A stretch of DNA of 63,233 bases from Mastigamoeba balamuthi (lineage: Eukaryota > Evosea > Mastigamoebida > Mastigamoebidae). The DNA lies in the NCBI GenBank assembly GCA_902651635.1, contig CACRSC010000006.1:106401-169633 (forward strand). The letters are read 5' to 3'. Both the position numbers and the translations under genes were made by a program. The notes under the pieces were generated by a model. It was not told the DNA's origin, made no database searches, and worked only from the letters and a program-made list of their open reading frames with translations. Shown piece by piece: positions 10,893 through 21,402 of this stretch; position 1 is the stretch's first letter; every line of letters begins with the position of its first letter.

Positions 10893-13800
10893 ATGGCGCA
10901 GCCTCCGCAGGGACCGCCAGCAGGGCAGCCAGGCGTGCCCTTCCCGCAGGGGCCTGCCGGGTGGGGCGTCCCCTACCTCCCGTACCCTGTCTACCCGCTC
11001 CCCTACCCCCAGGCGCCGTGCATGCCCTGCCCGGTGCCTCCTCAGCAGCAGCAGCAGATGATGCCCACCACAGCACAGCAGCAGCAGCAACAGCAACAAC
11101 TGCAGCAGATGATGCCCATCGCGGCACAGCAGCAACTGCAGCAGCAGATGATGGTGCAGCAGCAACAGCTGCTGCAGCTGCAGCAGGTCCCTGTGCCTCT
11201 GCCGACACCGCAGCAGCAGCACAGCCAGCAGATGCCGCAGCAGCAGCCGTACCAGCAGCAGGTGCCCCTCATCCCGAGGCAGCAGCGCCAGCAGGTGCCC
11301 ATGCCCCTTCCGACGCCCCAGCACCAGCAACGGACGCCCATCCTGAGGCACCAGCAGCGCCAGCAGCACCAGCAGCAGTTGCCTCTGCCCATGCCCGGCC
11401 AGATGCCTCATGCGCAGCAGAAGCAGCAGCTGTTGCCAACGCCGACGTCGCAGCCCGTGCCAGCATTGCCGCTGCTGCCGCTGCCCCCGCCGGCGAAGAG
11501 GCCCAGGGTGTGCTCGCCGCAGGCACAGCAGGCGTCTCCCTTGGCGTGCTCCACCTGCACGCACGTCGACGCGCTGCTGCACGTGTTCCATACGCTGGTG
11601 CCCGAGCGCGTGCTGCTGTCTGCCCTCAGCAGCCTCGACAGCGACGACATCGGCGACGACGACGACGCCGACAGCACGCAGGGGGAGGTCTCGGAGGAGA
11701 TGGCGCTGACCGCGCACGCCGCGAGGGTCGTCGTCGACGTGGCGGCGCTCGCGATGGGCAGCGGGCAGCGGGCGGTGCTCGGGGCCTCGCGCAGCACGCG
11801 GCAGCGCATCGTGGCGCACGCGGTCTGCGAGGCGTTCGGCATCGCGACGCAGAGCGTGGGGTTCCACCCCAAGCGCAGGGTCATGGCCGTCAAGCCCTCT
11901 GCTGGGCCCCTGCACGCGCTGCCCTCCATCGCCCCCGCGCAGGTCCGCGCGTGGGTGCGCAACGCGATGCGAAACAAGTCGGTCATCTCCAAGGCCGAGC
12001 TGCGCGACGCCGTCTGCAAGCCGCGAGGCGCTGCCGCCGCCGCCGCCCGCGCCCAGCAGAAGCCCCGAGACGGCAGCGGTGACAGCGACGCGCACGCCGT
12101 CGTCGTCGACTCGGACGGCGCGAACAGCAGCGCCAGCGACGGTGAGGGGGAAGCAGAGCGCAAGCCGGGCAGTGCCGTGCACGGGACGCCCTCCGCTGCC
12201 TCGGCTGCCGCCGCCGTGCCCGCAAGGACGAGGGAGGTCGCGGACGCCTCGACGATGACCGACGCGCAGCTGCAGGCGTCTGCCGTGGGGGCCGGCGCAA
12301 GCACCGCGATCGCAGCGCCGCTCGGCAGGCTCACGCAGCCGCTGCTCGACGCCTTCGCCCGCGCGTGCGCCGCCTCATGGGGGCCCGACGCCGCGACGCC
12401 GCGTGCCGTCGCCGCTGCCGCCGCGAGGCAGTTCGGCCTCGCAGGCGAAGCCCGCGATGTTGTCGAGCGTTACGTGTCGTCTGCTCTTCCTTCGCTGTCG
12501 GCAGCAGAGCCCGGCCGCGTTCGGTTTCTGTATGCGATGCTGCCGCCGACTTCGGAGAGCGAGGGCGCTGCCGCTGCCCCTGTTTGTGGTCCTGGCGTGT
12601 CGCTTGACACGGGCGACCGCGTGGTCGGCATTGTGGCGACGCGGGACAGCGGGGCCGACTTCTACGAGAGCTGCGCGCGCTCCGACGCGAAGTCTGCGGC
12701 GCAGCACCTCGTGGCGGTCGTGTGCTCGTCCTCCTCCGTGTCCGCGGCACCGTGCTCGCTGCTGGCCGCGCAGTACACGCGGGCAATCGGGGCAGTCGGG
12801 TGGACCGCTCAGAGAGCAGCCGCGCTGACTGCCGGCATCCTGTCGTGGCTCCCCGAGCCGCTGGTACTGCACAGCCCTGTCGCGCGCACAGTTCTGCTGG
12901 CGCCTCTGGAGCAGTCGTTCCCGCGCTCCGCGCGCCTCCTGTGGGGCTGCGGTGTGCCCGACAGGCTCCTGGAGGGGCTGGGGCTCGAGAGGCCGCCCGA
13001 GTCAGCAGCCCCGGAGCCCCAACGCGAGTGTAACCCGGCAGAATCTGTTATACCAGCGGACGGCTGCGCTGCTACAGCCACAGCTGTTGCCGCTCCTGAG
13101 CTGCCCGCGCGCGCGGAGCAGCTCTCGGACGCGAGAAGCGTCGTCGAGTCGATCAGGAAGGGCGAGTTCGGCATCGGGGTGGCCGTCGCCGACGCCGAGT
13201 GCGCGCGGCTCATCGAGCTGCAGCAGATGCGCGTGGCGCGCGCCCTGCAGCGCCTCTCGGCCGAGCTCTACACGTCGGACTCGCGGCTCGTGATGGAGCT
13301 CGTGCAGAACGCCGACGACAACGCCTACGCCGCCGGCGTCGTCCCCAGCGTCGAGTTCCGCGTCGGCGGCTCCGCGCTGGTCGTCCGCAACAACGAGCGC
13401 GGGTTCAGCGAGTCCGACGTGCGCGCCGTCTGCGACGTGGCGCGCAGCACCAAGTCGAGGGCGTCGCCCGGAGCGTCGGCCGCGACGGGCGAGAAGGGCA
13501 TCGGTTTCAAGTCTGTTTTCCGCGTAACAGACGCGCCAGAGGTGCACTCGAACGGCTATCACCTGCGGTTCTCGTCGTCGAGCAAGCCACTGGGATACAT
13601 CGTGCCCGAGTGGTGCGAGGCCCCCTCTGGGGATGCGAGCGAGTGGACGACGACGCTCGTGCTGCCGTGGCGTCGCCCCGAGTGCGAGTCCGAGGTCGTC
13701 GACGCTCTTCGCGGGCTCGACGCCTCGGCGCTCCTGTTCCTCCGGCGCCTGCGTGTGGTGACCGTCCGCCACGCGGCACTGGACAGGACCATGCGGCTGC

Positions 13801-16800
13801 TCTCCGGCCCCTCTCCCTCAATCGTGCACCTCGAGAGCAACGGAGTTGCGGAGCCCTGTGCGTTCCGTTGTTCCCACTTTCGCACTTCGATTTTTAAAAC
13901 TCTGCTCTCATCTGCGGACCTCTCGCGAAGGGTTTGTGCACAGGCAAACGCTGCAGGCGCCGGTGCCGAGGGCCGGGGCGGTCGTCGAGAGCACGGAGGT
14001 GTCGCTGGCGTGGCCGCTGCTCTGGGAGGGCGCGAGGCCGCCGGTGCAGAACGTCTGCGCGTTCCTCCCTGTGCGGGCGTTCGGCTTCCGCTTCGCGCTC
14101 AACGCCGACCTGCTGGTCTCCGCGTCGCGCGAGGACCTCGACGAGGACAGCCCGTGGAACCAGTGGCTTCGCTCGGAGATCCCGCGCGTCTTCGCGTGCG
14201 CCCTCGAGCACTGGAAGAGCAGCGCCGAGCGGCCCGAGCTTCTCTACGCGTTCCTCCCGCTGCCCGGCGACGCCAACGGCTTCTTCCGCAGCACCCCCTC
14301 GCGTATCCTCGACCTGTTGTCGTCCACCTCCTGCATTCTCACCGAGGCACGCGCCCCGCCTGGTCTCGCGCGTCTCGCCCACGTTTCTCAACCGATTTCG
14401 CGGCGTCCACAGGGCGGCGGATGGCAGAAGCCGCAGGCAACGGTAGCGGCGAGCGCGGAGCAGATGCGAGCGGTGCCCCCGGAGCTGCTGGCATCTGCCC
14501 TGGGCCTGAGCTACGCCAGCAGCGCAGCCGCGTCGCGCGGGGACGTGCTGGGGGCGCTCGGCGTCCGGCGCGTCGCGCTGCCGCTCATGGCGTCGCTGCT
14601 GCGCTCGCCCGAGTGCGCGCGGCACCTCGCTGGCGACCCCTCGCGCGCGGAGGTGCTGCTGCGGGTCCTGGCGGGCCTCTGGGACGAGTCGGGCGCCGCC
14701 GAGCGCGAGCGCTTCGCCTCGGATGTCCGCGAGGTCGCGTTCATTCCGCTCGAGAGCGGGTCGCTGGCGGCGCCGTCGGCGGCCCCGCTGCTGCCGTCGG
14801 ACAGCTGCTCGCCGGCTCCCGACTGCCCCGTCGTGCGCTCGTCCGTCATCGGCGCCGCCGCCGAGGCCGAGGGCGGGGCGGTGGCGCGCGCGAGGGCCGC
14901 GCAGTTCCTCAGGGCGATGGGCGCCGTCGACGCGTCGCCGCACGAGCTGTTCGCGCGCTTCGTCGCGGCGATGCATCGCGCGCGGCCGGCGGGGCCCGCG
15001 GAGCCCCGCACGCTGTCGTACCTCAGGGGGCACTGGGAGGGCTGCGCGACGTGCCGCGCCGACGCGGGCCTCGCGGGCGCCCTCGCGGAGTCGCTGGTCC
15101 TCGCGACGCCCGACGGCGGCAGCGCCCGCGCGGGCGTCCTGCACTTCTCCGGCGCGTTTGGCAGCAAGTTCGTCGAGTTTGCCGAGGCGCTGCGTGGGGT
15201 GGCGCCGTGGCAGGTCGTCTCCCCGGACGCCGTCGGCGGAGGTGCCGCTTTCTCGACGCTTCTTCGACGCTTCTTCTCACGCGCTCGCCGGCAGACGTGA
15301 CGCTCAGGGGCTTCTTGGAGTTCGCGGGCGTCTGCGACTTTGTGCGCGTGAGGCGCAGGGAGTTCCGCGTGTCCGGCGCGCTGCCCGCGTGCTACGAGGG
15401 CCTCGGCGACGTGCGCTCGCTCGACGGCGAGTTCTTCGTCGACGACTGGGTGTCTGACGAGTTCGACGCCGTCGCCGCCGGCATCGCCGCCGCGTTCGCC
15501 GACCCCGAGCGCCGCCCGCGTGCCGTCGCCGCCTCGCGCGCGCTGCTGGACGCGCTGGCCTCGTGCTGGGAGTCGGCGCTGCGCCCCGCCGAGTCCGCGG
15601 TCGTGCGGTACACCGACGCCAGCGGGGCGCGGGCCACCGCCGTCGCCACGTCGACGTTCCTGAGCTCCGTGCGCGGCGCCAAGTGGGCCGTGTCCTCGCG
15701 GGGCGCGCTGATGGCCCCCTCGAGGCTCTTCGCGCGGTCCGAGGCGCTCGTGGCGCTGCTGGGCTCGCAGGGCCACTTTGTCGACGCCCCCGCGAGCGTC
15801 GGGCCGCAGCTGGCCGCCGCGCTGGGCCTCCGCACGTCGATCGACGCCCGCGCCCTCGCCAAGAAGCTGCGCGCGTGGTCCGCGCGCAGCCCCGAGGCCC
15901 TCGACAGCGCGCAGATGGCGTGCGTCTACCGCGCGCTCTGCGCAGAGCCCGTGCCCCCGGGGCTCGCCGAGGAGCTGCGCGGCTTCGCGTCGGTCTTCGT
16001 CGAGCACGCGGGGCAGAAGCGCTTCTACGTCCCCGAGAGCGTCTTCTGGGAGGACCTCAGCGGCCTCTTCCCGTCGCTCTCGGGGACGTACGTCCCCGAG
16101 TGCCGCGAGCTGCTCGCGGGGCTCGGCGTGGCGCAGCACCCCTCGGAGGAGCGGTACCTGCGCGCGCTCGAGGAGCTCGCGGGGACGCCGTCGAGCGCGG
16201 CGGCGCGCAGCGCTGTCGGCGTCTTCGCGCAGTGCGGGAAGCGCGCGATGTTCGGGCTCGCGCGCAGCCTGCGCTCGCGCGCGGTGTTCCCGACGAGGAG
16301 CCTGCACTGGCTGAGCCCCGCCGACGGCATCCTCGTCGACGACGACGAGGCCCTCGCGCGCGCGTTCCGCTCCAAGAACGAGTCCGAGTCCCCGCAGTAC
16401 CTCCTCCTCAGCCCCGAGTACGCAGCACTCCGCACACAGTCGCCGCCCCCGCCCTCAGCAGCGCCGCACGCAGGGACCCCGAGTACGCGGACGTCGTGGG
16501 CTTCGTGCAGAGGGCCGGGGTCAAGCGACTGTCGGACGCCGTCGCGGTGTCGGCGGTGCCCGGGGGCCCCGCGCAGCCCGACGTGTACCTCGCGTCGCTG
16601 CTCGCAGAGAACGTCGAGTGCGTGCAGCGGCACGTGCGGTCCAGGAGCCCCGCGGACTACAGCTGCGCGCCGGAGCTCCTCGAGAGGCTCGCGGGGTTCA
16701 GGGCGCTGCGCGTGCCGCGGCTGTCGTGCGTCAGGACGCTCGGCAAGCGCAGGTCGCAGCCGCGGCAGTGCACGTCGCTGCTCGTCGGGTCGACTCTGTA

Positions 16801-17807
16801 CCACAGCTGCGAGGAGTCGTCGGCGTACCCCGCGAGCCTCTTCCTCGAGCTGTCTGCGCTGTTCACGCAAGGGCACGCCGTCGTCGCCCACTGCCCGCCA
16901 AGAGGCCCTCGCGTGCGTTGAACTGACCTCCCGAGCTATCGCAGGAAGAAGCTGCACTCGCTGGCGCTGCTGCTGTCGTCCCTGGACGCTGGAGAGGTCC
17001 CCGAGGACCTTGTCGGCGATGTGCTGCCCGCAGGCGAGCCGCGCTGGGTCGTCCCTTCCCCGCCTGCAGCGGAGGAGAGACAGGAGGACGAGGAGGGCGC
17101 CGCTCCTCAGGGAACCGAGGCCGCGCAAGTGTCGGTTATGGCGCCAGTGGGAACGCAGGCGCCCGAGGGCGTCATCCCCGAGGTGTCCGTGAGCATGAGC
17201 ACGGCGATGCTCGACGATGCGGCCGTTGCGGCTGCGGCTGCGTCGTCGGGGGCAGAAGCGGAAGCGGCGATGACGTGCGCGAGGAAGGACGCGAACGTGC
17301 CGCCCGAGGTCGAGCAGGAGCGCAGGGCCACCGGGAGATGGGGCGAGGAGCTCGTCGCCAGCCTGCTGAGGAAGAACAACCCCGACTGTGGGTCGCTCGC
17401 TGCTTTTGCTCTTTGCGCCTTCGCGCGCCACTCTGACGGCTGTACTGGCAGCGGCGGTCGTGTGGGTCAACGAGCACCAAGAGAGCGGGCTGCCGTACGA
17501 CGTCGTCGTACAGCACAAGGACTTCACAAAGCACTACTACGAAGTCAAGACGACAAAGGCACGCCACGCCGCCGCCCGCTGCTCTTCCCGCTGCCCGCAG
17601 CGCTGACCAGTCGGCGAGCAGAGCGCGGTGAAGACGATGTTCGAGATCTCGCAGAGGGAGTGGGTGTTCGCGCAGGAGCACAGGTCCGAGTACCACATCT
17701 ACCGCGTGTTCGGGGCGGGCAGAACGAGCGTCAGCGTGGCTGTCGTCGACAACCCGTGGGAGCTGTGGCGCGCGGGGAGGCTTGCGATGTGCCTGTCGCT
17801 GCAGTGA
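10893..17807 (+). CDS. NO VEIN-like protein (sacsin-type ATPase with C-terminal NOV domain)
   Basis: About 2150 residues; I place the start at 10893 (MAQPPQGPPAGQ). Approximate exons: 10893-13844, 13957-14346, 14413-15241, 15295-16417, 16474 to about 16912, 16945-17387, 17452-17558 and 17622-17807. Residues 50-190 are Gln/Pro-rich. A GHKL/HATPase region near residues 780-900 shows ELVQNADDNAY (N box), VVRNNERGFSESDV and GEKGIGFKSVF, the pattern of sacsin and plant NO VEIN proteins. The C-terminus has the NO VEIN-type domain: RWGEELVASLLRKNNPD, VVWVNEHQESGLPYDV, HYYEVKTTK and ISQREWVFAQEH. In plants NO VEIN affects auxin-dependent cell fate; the biochemical role is unclear. The introns at 14347 and 17559 begin with GC. 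The exon 5/6 junction could not be fixed in frame. Confidence 0.8.
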
Positions 17808-17864
17808 ACCGTCGAGAGCCCTCTATTTCTGACATTGGTAGTCCAATAGAGCGTTTGGTTCGCA

Positions 17865-18560
17865 TCACCCCGAGATTTTGATTGTGTCACGAGCGCCCTT
17901 GAACGTGAAGAACCACATCAGGCGAGCCACGCTCAGCGCCAGGGCCGCGTAGATCCAGTAGAGCATGTGGTCGACAATGCTGGGGACTTGGCACAGGGCT
18001 CCCGCTCCTGCCGCGTCCGAGCCGGACGCGCTGGAAGACGAACTGAGGAACCACTGGTGGGCGATTGTCGCGACGTAGGCGACGAACAGCACCACGTTGC
18101 CAGACAGCCTGACAACGCTCTCGCCGTAAAGCAAGAACGCACACAACGCCTTGTGCTTGTCGACCTCGATGGAGATGAAGGGGAACCACGCGCAGTAGAT
18201 GGTCCGCGGAGCGCGCTTTGCTGTGCTTGAGGTCGATGTCAGGGTTGTCGTCGTCTCCGAGCCAACCGAGTCGTCGGCCTCGACGTCGAGGACCTCGCGG
18301 ACGGACGGGTGGCGATCGCGGCACTTGCGGAAGAGGTGGAAGGTGTCCTGGACCCACTCGTAAGCGGCGTCGTAGAGGGACATGAGGACGCCCAGGGCGA
18401 CGCCGAACCACGTGAACCCGCGGAGCTCGTCGCAGTCCTCGGTGGTGTTGAGCTTGGCGATAGAGACGGCTGCCGCGAGGATGCCCCACACGGCGACTCC
18501 TGAGAGAAAGCCCTTGTTCAGAGGCAGCAGGTTCTTGAGGTCTGAGATCGGCAGGGACAT
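17865..18560 (-). CDS. Four-TM membrane protein, copy A
   Basis: Intronless, 231 residues, starting MSLPISDLKNLLPLNKGF. Hydrophobic segments are visible at about residues 19-38 (FLSGVAVWGILAAAVSIA), 48-68 (FTWFGVALGVLMSLYDAA), 150-170 (LSGNVVLFVAYVATIAHQW) and 203-222 (HMLYWIYAALALSVARLMWF). A hydrophilic loop with an acidic, Thr/Ser-rich run lies between TM2 and TM3. The conserved stretch TIYCAWFPFISIEVDKH...GESVVRLSGNVVLF is shared with the head-to-head gene at 18826-19753. I do not recognise the family. It is an integral membrane protein; no catalytic motif is seen. Confidence 0.75.
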   Translation of the reverse strand: MSLPISDLKNLLPLNKGFLSGVAVWGILAAAVSIAKLNTTEDCDELRGFTWFGVALGVLMSLYDAAYEWVQDTFHLFRKCRDRHPSVREVLDVEADDSVGSETTTTLTSTSSTAKRAPRTIYCAWFPFISIEVDKHKALCAFLLYGESVVRLSGNVVLFVAYVATIAHQWFLSSSSSASGSDAAGAGALCQVPSIVDHMLYWIYAALALSVARLMWFFTFKGARDTIKISG

Positions 18561-18825
18561 GGCGCAGTGTGCCGCTTGCAGTCTATGTGTCTTCTAGTGC
18601 TATTTTCAGCTGCCTTCCACAGCATAGTAGCAATCTGGACATTCAGGGAAGCTGGTCATGCAAGCAACCATTCAGTGAGGTCTGTCTGTTCTCTTCTTCT
18701 GTGTGGCATAGTGCGAACACGTGGGGCGCTCTGGGGAACATCGGATATGTATGAAGTCAAGGGTGAGTTTCTATTAATAACCATAGCATTATTGCCGGAG
18801 TTATTCTGGCTTGCGGACAAGGGCC
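18561..18825. promoter_or_regulatory. Divergent promoter region between the four-TM paralogs
   Basis: These 265 bases separate the two start codons of the divergent four-TM paralogs. They are noticeably more AT-rich than the flanking exons. Promoter function for both genes is inferred from position; I see no specific motif. Confidence 0.35.
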
Positions 18826-19753
18826 ATGTCGTTCCCTCTCAACGATCTGAAGCAGCTGCTCGCCCTCAACAAGGGGATGATCGCCGGCATCGCCATCTGG
18901 AGCGGCGCCCTCGCTGGCGTCAGCGCGCTCAAGTTCACGACCACGAGCCGCAACTGCACGGCGCTGACCGCCACCCTGTGGGCCGGCATCGGGTTGGGCA
19001 TGCTCTGCTCCCTTATCGACCTCGTCTACGAGGCGCTCCAGGACACGTGCTTTGCCAGCCGGCGGTGCAGGCAGGGCGAGATGCTCTTCTGCTGCTGCAG
19101 GTTCCCGTCGCTCTGCCGCCAGCAGTCCGCCAGGGCCCTCTGCTGCCACGACTACCCCAGTAAGACCAGCGCGCTTCCTCCACTCCCACAGCGTCTCAGC
19201 CTCTCGTCATGCTGGCTCTCGCGTGACAGGCAGGCACTCTGTCGTGGACATCAGCGAGGACGGCGTCGTGGCGACACAGACGGGCGACTGCTGCAACGCC
19301 GACGCGGGGCACCTGAAGCTCTGCCACATGAGCAGCGCCGTGACGAAGGCTGTCCGGCAGGCCCTCGACGTCCCCGACGACACGGCCTCGTACTCGCCCC
19401 GCTCCCCTGACCCCGTCCGCATCGTCTACTGCGCGTGGGCCCCCTGCCTGTACACGCGCGTCGACAGGCCGCGGCTGTGCCGACACGAGGCTGTGCTGGC
19501 GCTGTACGCAGAGTCCGTGGTCAGGCTGGCGGCCAACGTGGCCCTATGGCTGGCCTACGTCGGCGTCACGGCCTCGCGGTGGTTCGTACAGAGCAGCTGC
19601 GCCGGCACCGTGGTGACCGGCATCGGGTTCATCCGCGTCGTGGTCCCCGTCGCCGCGCTGCTCAACACCCTGCGGCTCCTCGTGTTCTTCTCCTACAAGG
19701 GCCGCCCCCACGACGCCAAGCCCAGCAGGGCAGGCGTCGCCAACAAGGTCTAG
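18826..19753 (+). CDS. Four-TM membrane protein, copy B
   Basis: Two exons, 18826-19159 and 19230-19753 (donor GTAAGA, acceptor ACAG), give 285 residues. The start MSFPLNDLKQLLALNKGM aligns with MSLPISDLKNLLPLNKGF of the divergent neighbour. TM segments lie near residues 19-38, 47-66, 205-225 and 240-262. The TM2-TM3 loop is longer than in copy A and Cys-rich (FASRRCRQGEMLFCCCRF, CC pairs), perhaps palmitoylated or metal-binding. The shared core is VYCAWAPCLYTRVDRPRL...AESVVRLAANVAL. Copy A has no intron, so one was gained or lost after the inverted duplication. Function is unknown. Confidence 0.75.
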
Positions 19754-19774
19754 AGAGCCCACCTCGCTGTTGTT

Positions 19775-20010
19775 CGTCTCAACAACTGTTGTCTGTGGCG
19801 TCCCACACAAGGCGTATGCGATTGGGGGTGGAGAGAGATTGAGAGAGGGCTGTGAAATGAGTGAAGCAGGGGCAGGCGCGTTGGGCTGCTTGCTATCCGT
19901 ATCGACAACTGTTTCCTGTGGTGTACCACACTTGGCGTTTGCAATGGGGAGGAGGAGAGAGAGAGAGAGAAGGTTGTGAATTGAGTGAAGCAGCAGCAGG
20001 CAGGCGCGTC
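19775..20010. repeat. Imperfect tandem repeat of about 115 bp between convergent genes
   Basis: Two direct copies lie at about 19775-19882 and 19898-20010, between the stop codons of a plus-strand and a minus-strand gene. Both copies have ACAACTGTT, then TGTGG.GT.CCACAC, GCGT.TGC.AT.GGG, a purine-rich GAGAGA tract, TGTGAA, TGAGTGAAGCAG and a GGCAGGCGCG end. Similarity is clear by eye but not perfect. Function is unknown; they lie in the likely 3' UTR or terminator region. Confidence 0.55.
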
Positions 20011-20018
20011 CCGCTCTC

Positions 20019-21198
20019 TCAGATAGAGATGGGGGAGTGCGTGAGCTGCTCGAATAGTACGGGGAGGTTGCCGTATCCCCTGAGCGACCTCGCCTTCGAC
20101 GGGCTGTCCACCACCGGGGGCGACGTCGTGAACGTCGTGGGGCACGTCGAGCGCAACAGCGCGGCACACTCGCCCGGCCCGGCCGCCCACTTGGCGGTCG
20201 AGCAGGCGGCGACTGCGCTGACCAGCGCCACCACGGCGGCCATCTCTGCCACCCCGTAGTGCACCGCGGACCACACGGTCCCGTGCTCGAGCCCGCTGGC
20301 GAAGATGGCCCACACCAGCAGCGCCGTCTTGCACGACAGCGCGGCCCAGGCGACAGTGCAGGCGCGCGAGACGAAGCGCAGCGCCGAGGGGTCGACACGG
20401 TGCGGGGCTGGGGGCTCGGGCCTGTGCTGCAGCCAAGTGGCGTACATGCACGCAAAGAAGAGCCCGAAGAAGAGCACAAAGGGGGCGGCCCCGAGCCACT
20501 TGAGGGCCTGCTCTGGCCACTGCGCCTCAGCGGTGCCCAGCACGCCCCTGTCGCCCACCGTGGCGGCGTCTGGCGAGCGTCAGGCCACCGAGGAATGGAA
20601 CCAAGCGGGGAGCACTGGGCGCACCGACGGCCAGCAGGGCAGCGCAGGCGACGACGGCGGCTGCGGTGAGGGCCGCGGTGGCGACGTCGAAGACCAGGAT
20701 GCCCGTGCTGGGCCTGGGGTCCCAGAGGAGCCCCCACATGGCCATCGTGAGGGCGCAGGCGTAGCAGAGCAGAACCGAGGGGACCACAGCCTGGGCCCAG
20801 GGGCTGTCAGGCGCGGCCAGCGCCCCCCCGTGGAGGGCTGGGGGCGTACGAGGAACACGTCCGCGGAGAGCAGGACCTCCAGGGACCTCTGGTAGGCGAC
20901 TGCGCAGAAGACGTGCTGCCCCATCCTCGCTGCGGTCCGTTTTGCCACGTCGTTAGGAATTTGACGTTGCGTTGAAGATACGTGTATCTCTCCCCCTCTG
21001 CCCCCTTCCCCCCCTCCAGCCCCGGCAACGCTCACCCGTCAGCGCCACGAGTACGAGCGCGTAGAACGTCGTGCGGCGCGGCGAGCGAGGCCGGCGGGGC
21101 CGAGTGCGGGCGGCCACGAACGCCACGTACGCGAGGGCGGCGGCGCTCGCGGCGGCCAGCGCGACGCGGACGGCCAGCCGGCGTGTGCCCGCCCCCAT
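20019..21198 (-). CDS. Seven-TM membrane protein (receptor-like)
   Basis: Four exons on the minus strand, 21198-21036, 20929-20850, 20790-20625 and 20569-20019, total 320 codons in frame. Seven hydrophobic segments can be counted: VRVALAAASAAALAYVAFV, TTFYALVLVALT, PSVLLCYACALTMAMWGLL, ILVFDVATAALTAAAVVACA, WLGAAPFVLFFGLFFACMYA, TVAWAALSCKTALLVWAIF and VAEMAAVVALVSAVAAC. The N-terminus has no long ectodomain, and the C-terminal tail is about 60 residues. No DRY, NPxxY or other class motif is seen, so a GPCR assignment is only topological. It might instead be a TMEM-type protein. Confidence 0.65.
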
Positions 21199-21402
21199 CG
21201 GATGACAAGACACACAAAGACACAGCACAACGGCACCCCCAATCTCTTTTGCCCCTTTTCGGATATTGATGCACGGTCCCCCACGTCACGTTTATGACGG
21301 GTCCGGGCTTTTTTTCGGAGGGGGTTCCTCGCGGCCCTGCGAGCTCCTTCGGGGTGGGCAGCGTGCGTGCTGTGCGGGCTTGCGAGCGGGGGCAAGGGTC
21401 TT

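Noticed and set aside
11042-11392. Minus-strand Cys-rich frame of 116 residues
   Set aside because: It is the reverse reading of CAG repeats that encode polyQ on the plus strand.
13894-15144. A 416-codon antisense frame
   Set aside because: Arg/Ala/Gly-rich shadow of the NO VEIN-like exons.
16025-17527. A 500-codon minus-strand frame antisense to the NO VEIN-like gene
   Set aside because: No domain, Arg/Leu-rich composition, and the plus strand has clear family motifs over the same DNA.
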